Below, one piece after another: positions 6,400 to 15,703 of a DNA stretch of 36,444 nt; the first letter of the stretch is position 1; every line of letters starts with the position of its first letter. The notes beneath the pieces are model-generated. The model had not been told where the DNA came from. It saw only the letters and a list, made by a program, of their open reading frames with translations, and searched no databases. A program made the translations under genes and the position numbers. The stretch comes from Sedimenticola sp. (GTDB lineage Bacteria > Pseudomonadota > Gammaproteobacteria > Chromatiales > Chromatiaceae): the NCBI GenBank assembly GCA_027008705.1, contig JALVEB010000079.1, positions 1 through 36,444 on the forward strand, given 5' to 3'.

Positions 6400-7547
6400 A
6401 ACTGCCTGCCCAGAGGCGCCGGATCCTCGCCCTGATCGGGGTGATCCTGCCGTTGTTGGTGCTGTTCGCCTATGTGGCCGTGCGTTCCGGACCGCTGGCC
6501 CCGGTGGCGGTGACCGTAACCAGGGTGGAGTCGAAATCAATCAGCCCGGCGCTGTTTGGCATCGGCACAGTGGCGGCGCGATACAGCTACAAGATCGGGC
6601 CCACCACCGCCGGGCGGGTCAAGCAGCTGTACGTGGATGTCGGTGACATGGTCGAGGCGGGCCAGGTGCTGGGGGAAATGGACCCGGTTGATCTCGATGC
6701 GCGCATTCGCGCCCAGCAGGCGGCGCTGAAGGCGGCCAGAGCCGCGGTGAAGCAGGCCGAAGCCAAGGCGGCCTATGCCAGGGCCCAGGCACGGCGTTAT
6801 GAAAAGCTGCTCGGGGTTCGTGGTGTCAGCGAGGAGCAGGTAGCCGGCAAACGCCAGGAGCTGGCCGTGGCCGAAGCCGCTTTGACCGCCGCGCGGGACG
6901 AGGTGAACCGCGTTCAGGCCGACATTGAAGCGCTGCGTGCCCAGCGGGGTTACCTGAAACTGGTGTCCCCCGTGGCGGGGCTGGTGGTGGCACGTGAGGC
7001 CCATCCCGGTACGTCCGTGATGGCCGGCCAGGCGATAGTGGAGGTGATCGACCCAACCATTCTATGGATCGATGCCCGTTTCGACCAGATCAGCGCCGGT
7101 GGGCTGACAAGCGGCCTGCCGTCCAAGGTTCGCCTGCGTTCCCGCCAGGATCAGCTTTTCGATGGACGGGTGCTTCGCCTGGAACCCCTGGCTGACTCGG
7201 TAACCCAGGAGATGTTGGCCAAGATCGTGTTCGAACGCGAGCCCTTGCCGATGCCGCCCCTCGGCGAGTTGGCGGAGGTGACCGTCTCTCTCCCCCCACT
7301 GCTGGCACGGCCTGTGATTCCCAACGCCGCCATCCGCGATGTCGATGGACGGCGCGGCGTCTGGCTGCTGACGGATGATGGGTTGCGTTTCGTGCCGGTG
7401 ACGCTTGGGCGTAGCGCGCTCGATGGCCAGGTGCAGGTGCTCGATGGCCTGGAGGGGGGTGAGCGCCTCGTGGTTTACAGCGAGAAGGTGCTGAAGACCC
7501 ACAGCCGAATCCGTGTGGTCGAACGGATCCCGGGGGTTGCGCCATGA
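6396..7547 (+). CDS. HlyD/MacA-type periplasmic adaptor (membrane-fusion protein)
   Basis: This 383-residue protein has a single N-terminal membrane helix (~9-28). A biotinyl-lipoyl half (GRVKQLYVDVGDMVEAGQ, ~70-87) follows, then a long coiled-coil hairpin rich in Ala/Arg/Glu (~98-190), the second lipoyl half (LVSPVAGLVVAREAHPG, ~190-206) and beta-barrel and membrane-proximal domains to the end. It links an inner-membrane ABC transporter to an outer-membrane channel; no TolC-like gene is in the window. It overlaps the neighbours at both ends with ATGA junctions. The order adaptor, permease, ATPase resembles DevBCA exporters. Confidence 0.92.
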   Translation: MKLPAQRRRILALIGVILPLLVLFAYVAVRSGPLAPVAVTVTRVESKSISPALFGIGTVAARYSYKIGPTTAGRVKQLYVDVGDMVEAGQVLGEMDPVDLDARIRAQQAALKAARAAVKQAEAKAAYARAQARRYEKLLGVRGVSEEQVAGKRQELAVAEAALTAARDEVNRVQADIEALRAQRGYLKLVSPVAGLVVAREAHPGTSVMAGQAIVEVIDPTILWIDARFDQISAGGLTSGLPSKVRLRSRQDQLFDGRVLRLEPLADSVTQEMLAKIVFEREPLPMPPLGELAEVTVSLPPLLARPVIPNAAIRDVDGRRGVWLLTDDGLRFVPVTLGRSALDGQVQVLDGLEGGERLVVYSEKVLKTHSRIRVVERIPGVAP

Positions 7548-8746
7548 TCAGCCTGGCCGGGCGCGACATCCTCCATAGTTGGGGCAAGTTCGTCTTCACG
7601 GGGATCGGACTGGGGCTGCTGATCGGTGTCACCCTGACCATGGCGGGGGTGTACCGCGGCATGGTGGCCGATGGCAAGGCGTTGCTCGACAACAGTGGCG
7701 CCGACCTGTGGGTGGTGCAGCGTGAAACCCTGGGACCCTACGCCGAGTCTTCGAGCATCTATGATGACCTGTGGCGCGGCATTCGTGCCATGCCCGGCGT
7801 GGCCGCGGCGGCAAACGTCACTTATCTCACCATGCAGGTTCGCCACGGGCAACGGGACGTGCGCGCCATGGTGGTGGGCATCATGGCCGGAAATCCCGGA
7901 GATCCGGGCTGGCCCCCCTATCTCGTCGCCGGGCGCCAGATCACCCGCGGCCATTACGAGGCGGTGGCCGACATCGCCAGTGGCTTCCAGTTGGGCGACG
8001 AACTGAAGATACGCCGCAATCACTACAGGGTGGTGGGGCTCACCCGCCGCATGGTCTCCTCCAACGGCGACCCAATGGTCTTCATTCCTCTCAAGGACGC
8101 CCAGGAGGCCCAGTTCCTCAAGGACAACGATGCCATCTGGATGCAGCGGCGCCGCACTGCCGCCAATCCCGCGTTCAACCGCCCCACCGTCCCGGGCCTG
8201 CTGGAGGCGGTTCTTGCTTCACAGACCGTCAACAACCATGTCAACGCCATCCTGGTGCGGCTGGCACCAGGCTACACGCCGGAAGAGGTGGCCGCGCCGA
8301 TCCGCCGCTGGAAACGTCTCACCGTCTACGACCGCTCGCAGATGGAGGAGATCCTCATCGGCAAACTCATTGCCACAGCGGCCAAGCAGATCGGCATGTT
8401 CCTGGTCATCCTCGCCGTGGTGAGCGCCGCCATCGTCGCTTTCATCATCTATACCCTCACCATGGACAAGATACGGGAAATCGCCGTGCTGAAGCTCATC
8501 GGCACCCGCAACCGCACCATCGCCAAGATGATCATGCAGCAGGCCCTGGCGCTTGGCTCCATCGGCTTCGTGGTGGGCAAGATCGCCGCCACCTTCGCCG
8601 CGCCACACTTCCCCAAGTATGTGCTGCTGATGCCCGAGGACTCCATTGCCGGCTTCTTTGCCGTGATGCTGATCTGCGTGCTGGCCAGCCTGGTGGCCAT
8701 CCGCCTGGCGCTCAAGGTCGATCCGGCCGAAGCCATTGGAGGTTGA
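7544..8746 (+). CDS. ABC exporter permease (FtsX/MacB-like, DevC type)
   Basis: This 400-residue inner-membrane protein has an N-terminal helix (~12-32, FVFTGIGLGLLIGVTLTMAG), a large periplasmic domain (~40-280) and a C-terminal FtsX-type core with three helices (~285-310, ~330-350, ~365-390). The cytoplasmic loop MDKIREIAVLKLIGTRNRTI (~306-325) is the coupling-helix region typical of FtsX/MacB permeases. It overlaps the adaptor gene by ATGA and is followed within 2 bp by the ATPase. The topology indicates a mechanotransmission exporter rather than a channel importer. The substrate is unknown. Confidence 0.9.
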   Translation: MISLAGRDILHSWGKFVFTGIGLGLLIGVTLTMAGVYRGMVADGKALLDNSGADLWVVQRETLGPYAESSSIYDDLWRGIRAMPGVAAAANVTYLTMQVRHGQRDVRAMVVGIMAGNPGDPGWPPYLVAGRQITRGHYEAVADIASGFQLGDELKIRRNHYRVVGLTRRMVSSNGDPMVFIPLKDAQEAQFLKDNDAIWMQRRRTAANPAFNRPTVPGLLEAVLASQTVNNHVNAILVRLAPGYTPEEVAAPIRRWKRLTVYDRSQMEEILIGKLIATAAKQIGMFLVILAVVSAAIVAFIIYTLTMDKIREIAVLKLIGTRNRTIAKMIMQQALALGSIGFVVGKIAATFAAPHFPKYVLLMPEDSIAGFFAVMLICVLASLVAIRLALKVDPAEAIGG

Positions 8747-8747
8747 G

Positions 8748-9458
<711 letters not shown>

Positions 9459-9554
9459 CTTGGAACAAAGGAGCGCTCCAGACGGATGCATGGTTCACGC
9501 CGCGGATGCGGCTCTGCCAAGTGATCTTGGGATTGGGGGTAGTCACATGGGGCC

Positions 9555-9842
9555 TGACATTCATCGGTGTCGGTTCTTGCTCGCCACAGTTCTTTGAAGT
9601 CGCGGTACAGTTCTTGGTCCAGCGACTTGACCGGAAAATCTGTGCCAGTGAAGCGGCCCATCCACAGGCGGTCGCCGAGCAGCAGATGGTTCAGGGTGCC
9701 ATGGATGGAATGAAAAAAACGCCCCCATGTCCTGTTTGCGTTCTTCGTCTGGAACCTGTTCGCACACTGTATAGAGTTTATGGTTCATCCACTGGTTGTA
9801 GCGGCTCTGGATGAGAAATAGCGGTTTCCGCGTAGCGTTCAT
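9555..9842 (-). pseudogene. DinB-family protein, frameshifted and truncated
   Basis: The N-terminal part starts at 9842 (MNATRKPLFLIQSRYNQWMN, then GAFF). The frame then shifts at a run of seven A/T bases (9713-9719). The following frame continues the DinB pattern as SIHGTLNHLLLGDRLWMGRF and FKELWRARTDTDE before homology stops near 9555. DinB/YfiT proteins are four-helix metal-binding proteins of about 150-170 residues, so roughly the last 70 are missing. Its ATG overlaps the stop of the ilvE-like fragment as ATGA, so both once formed an operon. The single-base shift alone could be a sequencing or slippage event, but the missing C-terminus supports a pseudogene. Confidence 0.7.
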
Positions 9843-10021
9843 ATTTCTTGCTCCCCCGGGTTGGTTTCCTGTTCCACTCGTTGGTGAAAGGCCCTGGCGG
9901 ATGTCGAAAACACCGCTCTGGGGCAGTGCCGCAAGGGGCGGCTGTCCACTTCACGCATCGGGATCAGCTCTGCGCCTGTGCCGGTTAGGAAGCATTCGTC
10001 GGCGGTATAGAGGTCATAGGG
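9839..10021 (-). pseudogene. C-terminal fragment of a branched-chain amino acid aminotransferase (ilvE-like)
   Basis: The peptide beginning PYDLYTADECFLTGTGAELI and continuing PMREVDSRPL matches the C-terminal region of fold-IV aminotransferases (IlvE type), where TADE-FLTGT-AE-PV-EVDGR is conserved. The later part (AVFSTSARAFHQRVEQE) appears to have compensating small indels compared with the usual xIRxAFHxRV pattern. All the N-terminal part, including the PLP lysine, is missing. The break falls exactly at the end of the IS50-like element (10022). Confidence 0.65.
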
Positions 10022-10720
10022 CATCCCCTTATACACAACTCAAGCCAGCTCACCCAATTCCCGGGCCAATTGAATGCCATAGAGACAATCTTGTATCCGT
10101 CCAAGTCCGATCCAGATGCTCTTTGCACCTGGGTTCCCGTCCCCCTTTCTTCCAAGAAAGCCGCCCAGCTGGGCGATCTGTCGGAGTACGTCGTTCAGCG
10201 AGGGTGTCTCCGGTGGCAAGGGCTGATCGTTGAGCCGGTAGGCGGATTTCCACTCCAAGGGATCGAAGATCAGGTCTGCGGGCAAGCCGGGACAGGTGCG
10301 GCCCAAGCGCATCAGGTGCATGACACGCCCAGCCACGATGAGATAGAGGCTCAGGGCCTTCTCGATCCGTTCGCGTGCCGCCAATTGCAGTTTCTCAACC
10401 TGGCAACCCACCTTCAGGATAAAGCCGGCGGTTGTGCCGGGCACGAATCAGCCAGTCGGCGGGGTTGCCCAGCCGTTGGGCCTGGCGCATCAATGCCAGG
10501 ATGTCACCTTCCCGATCGGCCACGTAGACCAAGCGTTGATCCGGGCAGCCAGCCGCCATTTCCGCGACGCGCTCATAGCCCTCGATCCAGCGGAGGCTTT
10601 CCTTTTGATGCGCTTGTCCTTTACGTTCAAGCCTGCCATCTTCGTATCGACCCAGCTCATCTTCATCGCTCTGTTCAGAGTAGGTTGTGATGGATTTTTG
10701 GAGTTGTGTATAAGGAGATG
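10022..10720 (-). mobile_element. IS50/Tn5-like (IS4 family) element, internally deleted, 699 bp
   Basis: Terminal inverted repeats of 19 bp match at 18 positions: CATCCCCTTATACACAACT (10022-10040) and, on the minus strand, CATCTCCTTATACACAACT (10702-10720). Their CTTATACACA core is the same as in Tn5 ends. The flanks carry a 7-of-9 matching duplication, GTCATAGGG (10013-10021) and GTCATAGCC (10721-10729), in line with the 9-bp target duplication of this group. Intact relatives are about 1.5 kb, so about half is missing. The element is non-autonomous. Confidence 0.82.
10040..10690 (-). pseudogene. Remnant Tn5-like transposase, two deleted segments
   Basis: Two transposase blocks remain in different frames. 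The first (~10440-10690) contains ESLRWIEGYERVAEMA and RLVYVADREGDILAL, which includes the second catalytic Asp of the DDE triad (VADRE). The second (10040 to ~10430) holds the C-terminal part: KVGCQVEKLQLAARERIEKA, LMRLGRTCP, QLGGFLGRKGDG, IWIGLGRIQD. Missing are the N-terminal DNA-binding region with the first Asp, and the stretch between the blocks that carries the catalytic Glu (YREKW region). The stop codon lies inside the terminal repeat, as in Tn5. It cannot be active. Confidence 0.8.
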
Positions 10721-10817
10721 GTCATAGCCCATTCTATGGCGAGTTTCCGCAACAACGCCCACGGGTGCAAGGGGCGGTCGCAGTGGCCGAAAACCCATGG
10801 GCGACGAGTATATACTC
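10721..10817 (-). repeat. Palindromic dispersed repeat, family 1, truncated copy A
   Basis: Read on the minus strand it starts TATACTCGTCGCCCAT, continues TTTTCGGCCACTGCG and CACCCGTGGGCGTTGTTGCG, and ends at GGGCTATGAC where the IS50-like element begins. It matches the left ~95 bp of the complete copy at 23183-23350. The right half is absent. It lies immediately after the DUF58 gene stop. Confidence 0.75.
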
Positions 10818-10819
10818 GA

Positions 10820-12130
10820 CTAGATGACGCGCTCGGCCTTGAGCCGCAGGTAGCGGTTGATCAGGCCGATGGTGAGTCCCCGTGGGGTGGTGTCGAGAAG
10901 GTTGATTTGGTGGCCGGCGAGACGGCGCAGAAAGTCTCCGCGTTGCTGCTTGTAGCGTTGCGCCGAGGCCATGGTCACGGCGTCATGGAAGTTTTCGACC
11001 GGCTGCTCGACGATGTCATCGAGAATCTGCTCGCGCAGGTTGGCGATCAATACGCTGTGGCGGCGTGACAGCAGCCGGGTCGCGGTGAGTAGTTCCCCGC
11101 TGTCCTCTTCACGCAGGTTGCTCAGGATGATGACCAGCGAGCGCTTGCGTTGGCGACGCACTAATTCGGTTGCGGCTCGCTGGAAATCCGCCGCGTGGCG
11201 GGTCGGCTGGATATCGTAGAAGGCGTTCAGCAGGCGGTTGATGTTGCCGCGTCCCTTGGCGGGCGACAGCCAGCGGTCGACACCACCGAAGGTGCCGATG
11301 CCGAGCGCATCGCCCTGGCGCGAGGCCACGAAGGCCAGCAACAGGACCGCGTTCAGGCAATGATCGAAGTGCGACAGCTCGCCGTCCTGGGTGAGCATGC
11401 GGTAGCCGCAGTCGAGCAGGCAGAAGATCTGTTGATCGCGTTCATCCTGGAATTCGCGCGTGATCGGTTTTTGCAGTCGCATCGTGGCCTTCCAGTCGAT
11501 CTGGCGCAAGGCGTCGCCCTCGCGGAATTCACGCAGTTGGTGAAACTCAGTGCCTTCGCCACGCTGGCGGGTTTGGCGGATGCCGATATGGTGGGTATGA
11601 CTGGCTGTGGCGAGCAGCGCGTAGTGGGCGATCGCGGCAAAGTCGGGATAGACCCGGGTTTCGTTGCGTACTGTGTCGATGCGGTCGCGCTGCCACAGAC
11701 GCCAGGGCGAATAGAGACGTGTTTGCACTTGGAGGAAGGCGTGCGCGCCGCGTAGCAGCGGACGGATGCGATAGCGGGCGCGGGCATGACCGGAGGCCGG
11801 TACGCGCAAGCCGCCGCTGGCCTGCTCGACCTGGAAACCCTCGGGATGGTGGTCGATCCACTCCAGTTCCAGCGCCGGGCCGCGCGGGTTGTCGAACGTC
11901 AGCCACACCTCGCGCCAACGCCCGAGCGGCAGCGAGCCGGGCAGTTCGCGCGTGATGTCGGCCGCGGGCAGGCGCAGCAATCGCCAGGCATCGTACAGCG
12001 CGCCGAGGCCAAGGAGCAGGGCGGCGCCCCACCAGAAGAGCCGGAAGCCGGGGTACAAGGGATTCAGGACGCCGGCCAGCGCCAATACCAGGACGAGGGC
12101 GATCAGGCGTTTCCCCGGCAACAGGTTCAT
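10820..12130 (-). CDS. DUF58 domain protein (vWA-like), end of MoxR operon
   Basis: This 436-residue protein has two N-terminal membrane helices (~9-24 and ~30-47), a beta-rich middle region and the conserved DUF58 segment [14 protein letters not shown]...DWKATMR (~210-235). A von Willebrand A-like fold follows, beginning [10 protein letters not shown], where the MIDAS-type DxSxS has become DCGYR. DUF58 proteins are commonly encoded next to MoxR ATPases and are thought to be their membrane-bound partners or substrates. The start MNLLPGKRL at 12130 was chosen because it overlaps the moxR stop as ATGA. It is the last gene of the six-gene operon. No enzymatic role is known. Confidence 0.9.
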   Translation of the reverse strand: MNLLPGKRLIALVLVLALAGVLNPLYPGFRLFWWGAALLLGLGALYDAWRLLRLPAADITRELPGSLPLGRWREVWLTFDNPRGPALELEWIDHHPEGFQVEQASGGLRVPASGHARARYRIRPLLRGAHAFLQVQTRLYSPWRLWQRDRIDTVRNETRVYPDFAAIAHYALLATASHTHHIGIRQTRQRGEGTEFHQLREFREGDALRQIDWKATMRLQKPITREFQDERDQQIFCLLDCGYRMLTQDGELSHFDHCLNAVLLLAFVASRQGDALGIGTFGGVDRWLSPAKGRGNINRLLNAFYDIQPTRHAADFQRAATELVRRQRKRSLVIILSNLREEDSGELLTATRLLSRRHSVLIANLREQILDDIVEQPVENFHDAVTMASAQRYKQQRGDFLRRLAGHQINLLDTTPRGLTIGLINRYLRLKAERVI

Positions 12131-13110
12131 TGGCGTGGGGCTTCCAGATGTTCGATCAGGTTGGTGAGCACCTGGTCCGTGGTCTGGCCTTCCAGCTCCA
12201 GGTCCGCCGCCAGCTGGACGCGATGCCGCAGTACCGGCAGGGCGACGCGGCGCACATCGTCCGGCGTGACGAAGTCGCGCGCGGCGAGCACCGCGGCGGC
12301 GCGCGCCGCGCGCAGCAGGGCGATGCCGCCGCGAGGGCTGGCGCCGCTGGCGATGCCGGACCAAGCGCGCGTGGTGCGCACGATCTCGACCGCATAGTCG
12401 GCGACCGCGTTGTCGACCTGGATCGCTGCGGTATAGCGCTGCCAGGCGATGATCTGGCGTGGGTCGGCGATGGTTTCGATGTCCGATACATCCAATGCGT
12501 CACCGACGCGCCCGTCGCTGACCTGTTGAATCAGGACTTTCTCTTCGGCTTCCGAGGGATAGTCGATCAGGATCTTCAACAGGAAGCGGTCGAGTTGGGC
12601 TTCCGGCAGCGGATAGGTGCCTTCCTGCTCGATCGGATTCTGGGTGGCCAGCACCATGAAGGGTAAGGGAACCTGCTTGCTCTGGCCTTCCAGCGTGACC
12701 TGTTGTTCCTGCATGACTTCCAGCAAGGCGGCCTGGGTCTTGGCCGGCGCGCGGTTGATCTCGTCGGCCAGCAGCAGGTGGGTGAACACCGGCCCGTGGC
12801 GGATGCGGAACTTGCTGGTCTGGGCGTCGAACACCGCGTGGCCGGTGATGTCGGCCGGCATCAGGTCCGGGGTGAACTGGATGCGTTGGAAGACCCCGCC
12901 GAAGGTGGCGCCGAGCGCGCGTACCAGCAGCGTTTTGCCGAGTCCGGGGCGACCTTCGAGCAGGACATGGCCGGCGGCGGCAAAGGCGATCAGAACCTCG
13001 TCGATGACGGCCTGTTGGCCGATCACCACGCGCGCGATCTCTTTGCGCAGGTCGTGGGTCAGCGCGGTGGCGTCAGACTGGGTCAGAAACAGGCTGCTGT
13101 CGTCGGTCAT
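12127..13110 (-). CDS. MoxR-family AAA+ ATPase
   Basis: This 327-residue ATPase has Walker A GRPGLGKT (53-60), Walker B HLLLADEI (111-118) with the [17 protein letters not shown] helix typical of MoxR, sensor 1 in ATQNP (~160) and the lid domain with [15 protein letters not shown] (~265-280). MoxR proteins act as chaperone-like ATPases that activate vWA-containing partners. Here the partner candidate is the DUF58 protein immediately downstream. The start MTDDSSLF at 13110 overlaps the DUF4350 stop as ATGA. Confidence 0.94.
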   Translation of the reverse strand: MTDDSSLFLTQSDATALTHDLRKEIARVVIGQQAVIDEVLIAFAAAGHVLLEGRPGLGKTLLVRALGATFGGVFQRIQFTPDLMPADITGHAVFDAQTSKFRIRHGPVFTHLLLADEINRAPAKTQAALLEVMQEQQVTLEGQSKQVPLPFMVLATQNPIEQEGTYPLPEAQLDRFLLKILIDYPSEAEEKVLIQQVSDGRVGDALDVSDIETIADPRQIIAWQRYTAAIQVDNAVADYAVEIVRTTRAWSGIASGASPRGGIALLRAARAAAVLAARDFVTPDDVRRVALPVLRHRVQLAADLELEGQTTDQVLTNLIEHLEAPRQ

Positions 13111-14237
13111 AGGCGTTTCCTGAGTTTTTCGAGTTGTCGAATCTGTCGGGTAAAGCTCTCCCGCTGCGTGCGTGCGCGCGTGAACAGGGCGCTTTCGATG
13201 CTTTCGCCCGGCAGGCGCGTGATCTCGGCAAGGCGTGTGATTTGCTCTGCCGGCGGTGTTTTCTCCAGTTCCGGCCAGAGTTGGTACAGCTTGCGGCGCA
13301 CGCGGGCGCGCGCTGCTTCCAGCAGGGTGGAGGAGAAGCCTTCGGCCCATAGATAGTAGCCGGAAGCCTCGATGTGTTCGAGCAATTGTCTGCGGTCGCC
13401 GCGTCCGGCCGGCAGCAAGGGGCCGAAACGACGGGTGACGCGCGCCAGCAGCAGGCCCACGGCGAGCGCCAGCGTGGCCAGGGTCAACGGTATCGCGCGC
13501 AGCAGGCGTTGCGCCAGCGATGGCGCGCGGATCCGGTGCAGCAGTAACACCGTACTGGCTTCGGCGTTGCGGACGAAGCGGTACAACAGGCGGGCGTGGT
13601 CGTATCGGCCGATCGAGTCGTTGCGCAACCAGTGGAGGTCGCTGAACAGGGTGATCGCGCCGGCGCCGACGCCGAAACGGAGCACATGGTAGCCGTTGTC
13701 ATCGCCGAACTGTTCTTCCATGTCCTTGCGTTCGGTATGCATCACCCGGTCGGGGTCGAAATCGATCGCCAGGCCGAAGGCCTCGTGGGTCAGACGTCGC
13801 ATCTTGTCATCGTCGATGCCGTTGATGCTTTCGGCTTCCACCTCGAGTGCTTGCAGGATCGGATCTGCGAGCGATCGCGGAAGGCTGGCGGGGGCCTCGA
13901 TGGCCAGTTGGCCGCCGGCGCGCACCCATTCAAGCAGGCGTTGCTGGCCGTGGGTTCCGAGCACATCGCGTCCGGTGTCGAGAATCAGCAGGCCACGTTC
14001 GGGCAGGTGGTAGCGCCGAGAGAGCAGATCAGGCGCCGGCGCGACGGTCACGTCGATGGCCCGCAGGAAGCGCTCGGCGGCAAGCAGCGGGTTGGCGCGC
14101 GCGGCGGGTTTTTCCCCGGTTCTGTGGGTGATCTCGTAGCTTTCGAAGTGTTTGCGGAACCACTGGGTCGCGAGCGTCGCGAGCAGTGCCACGAGCAGCA
14201 ACGCCAGGCCCGGCCGGATCCAGCGCGAGCGCGTCAT
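13107..14237 (-). CDS. DUF4350 domain membrane protein
   Basis: This 376-residue protein has an N-terminal membrane helix (~9-25), a DUF4350/GATase-like extracytoplasmic domain (~35-220: LLILDTGRDVLGTHGQQRLLEWVRAGG region, then GAGAITLFSDLHWLRN) and a second helix (~255-275, LTLATLALAVGLLLA). The cytoplasmic tail is rich in Arg and Glu. The first part resembles the class I glutamine amidotransferase-like fold in DUF4350 proteins but lacks an obvious Cys nucleophile. It overlaps moxR and the DUF4129 gene by ATGA junctions. Proteins of this type recur in MoxR operons; their function is not known. Confidence 0.8.
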   Translation of the reverse strand: MTRSRWIRPGLALLLVALLATLATQWFRKHFESYEITHRTGEKPAARANPLLAAERFLRAIDVTVAPAPDLLSRRYHLPERGLLILDTGRDVLGTHGQQRLLEWVRAGGQLAIEAPASLPRSLADPILQALEVEAESINGIDDDKMRRLTHEAFGLAIDFDPDRVMHTERKDMEEQFGDDNGYHVLRFGVGAGAITLFSDLHWLRNDSIGRYDHARLLYRFVRNAEASTVLLLHRIRAPSLAQRLLRAIPLTLATLALAVGLLLARVTRRFGPLLPAGRGDRRQLLEHIEASGYYLWAEGFSSTLLEAARARVRRKLYQLWPELEKTPPAEQITRLAEITRLPGESIESALFTRARTQRESFTRQIRQLEKLRKRL

Positions 14238-15703
14238 GCGCCGGGGCTCCGGTAGAGTTTGCGCCATTGTCGGCACAGATGTTCGACCAGGCGGGTGTCC
14301 GGCAGGCGATGGCCATAGGCCAGCAGTTGCCAGAGCGTGGTGAGATCGCGGAAATGGCGGCTCAGCGCGGGTATGTCGAGCTGTTCTACGGCCTCGATGC
14401 AGTCTTGCTCGGTGCTGCTGGCATCGACCGCCAGTTGCCGCTGTTCGATCAGGGCGGCGAGGGTGCCGCGATACAGCAGGCTCATGGCCTCGCGGTAGCG
14501 CTGTTCGTTCCATAGCGCCTGGACCGCCCGGGGGATATCTTCCGGCAGCGAGTCGGGCGAGACGTCCACCCCGGCCACGACGAGGGGTTCACTGTCTTGC
14601 CGCGCGCGCGCGCGGCGCGCGCCGACCCAGCGCAGCCAGTGCTCGCGGCGCCAGATCAGCCAGGCGATGGCGGCAGCGAACAGCAACCAGAGCGCCAGGC
14701 GCGCAATGCTGGCGAACAACGCGCCTGCCTGGTGTGAGTTCAACAGCCACTCCAACAGCCCCGGTGGCGGCGAATCGGGCGCCGCCGGGTCGGGCCGGTA
14801 GCGCCAGCGGGTGGTTTTTTCGAGATGGCCGAATACCGGGTCGGAGAGTACTTCCTCGATGATGCGGGGAGCGTCTTTTTCCGTCGTCGTCATGGTGGCC
14901 GATACCGGTGGCGGCGTGAATCCGCCGGCGAGCAGAGCGAGCACTAGCCACAGGCCGGAGGCGGCGGTGATGCGCCGCGCGATCTTGCGCAGCCCGATCT
15001 CCAGATCCCAGGCTTCGAGCATTGCGCGCCGGTTCAGATAGAGCGAGAAGCCCGCGCCGATGTAAAAGGGTTCGAGGAACAGCACGGCGATGACGTAGGC
15101 GGCGTAGAGCGCCCACATCGCGAGCTGTCCATCGCTGCCATCGGCGATCAGTTCGACATGGAGTTTTTTCAACGTGCCTTCGGGCAGCAGCAACGAAGGC
15201 AGCGACAGAATACCGATCACGAGGATCCACTCGAAGGCCAGGAAGGCCAGTGACAGCCACACCGCCTGCGAGCGGGTTTCGCGTTGCAGCAGCCTGATGC
15301 GACGCGCGCGGCGGGGCCGGGGAAGGGCTTCGAGCTGGATCACCGGCAGGTTGAACGAGCGGGTGAAATCGATTCGGTTCAAGGGGTTCAGGGAGAGGTC
15401 GCGCGCCAGCCGGGGCAACGCGGCGAGCGTCTCGCGCCAGCCCGGGGTGTCGGCGAACAGGGCATGGCTGAGTACATGAACCACGAGGCGGTCGAACAAC
15501 GGCAGAGCCAGCCAGAATGACGCCAGTGCCAGCAGCGGATGACCCGGCAGCGCCAGCGCGAGCGCCAGGGCGCTGCCGGCCACCACCAGAATCCATGGCG
15601 GAAACAGCGCGTGCGCATGGCTCTGAACCATGCGCAGTCCGAGGTCGATCGCCTCCGGGTTGGCGCGCGGGTGGATCGTCACCGAGAGGTGTTCAAGCTC
15701 CAC
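14234..15703 (-). CDS. DUF4129 domain multi-pass membrane protein
   Basis: This 489-residue protein has several hydrophobic segments (~37-72, ~146-172, ~195-215, ~247-265, ~332-352). A soluble C-terminal DUF4129 domain follows (~390-480), recognisable by QALWNEQRYREAMSLLYRG and the helical region up to LWQLLAYGHRLP. It starts with GTG (15701-15703) and overlaps the SpoIIM gene end by 11 bp; its own stop overlaps the DUF4350 start as ATGA. Membership in the operon is clear. The role is unknown; DUF4129 is also found fused to transglutaminase-like proteins in other bacteria. Confidence 0.82.
   Translation of the reverse strand: MELEHLSVTIHPRANPEAIDLGLRMVQSHAHALFPPWILVVAGSALALALALPGHPLLALASFWLALPLFDRLVVHVLSHALFADTPGWRETLAALPRLARDLSLNPLNRIDFTRSFNLPVIQLEALPRPRRARRIRLLQRETRSQAVWLSLAFLAFEWILVIGILSLPSLLLPEGTLKKLHVELIADGSDGQLAMWALYAAYVIAVLFLEPFYIGAGFSLYLNRRAMLEAWDLEIGLRKIARRITAASGLWLVLALLAGGFTPPPVSATMTTTEKDAPRIIEEVLSDPVFGHLEKTTRWRYRPDPAAPDSPPPGLLEWLLNSHQAGALFASIARLALWLLFAAAIAWLIWRREHWLRWVGARRARARQDSEPLVVAGVDVSPDSLPEDIPRAVQALWNEQRYREAMSLLYRGTLAALIEQRQLAVDASSTEQDCIEAVEQLDIPALSRHFRDLTTLWQLLAYGHRLPDTRLVEHLCRQWRKLYRSPGA

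Noticed and set aside
7475-8023. Minus-strand frame opposite the ABC permease
   Set aside because: His/Gly/Ala-rich translation typical of antisense frames; the permease is certain.
13596-14255. Plus-strand frame opposite the DUF4350 gene
   Set aside because: No recognisable domain and no ribosome-binding site; shadow.
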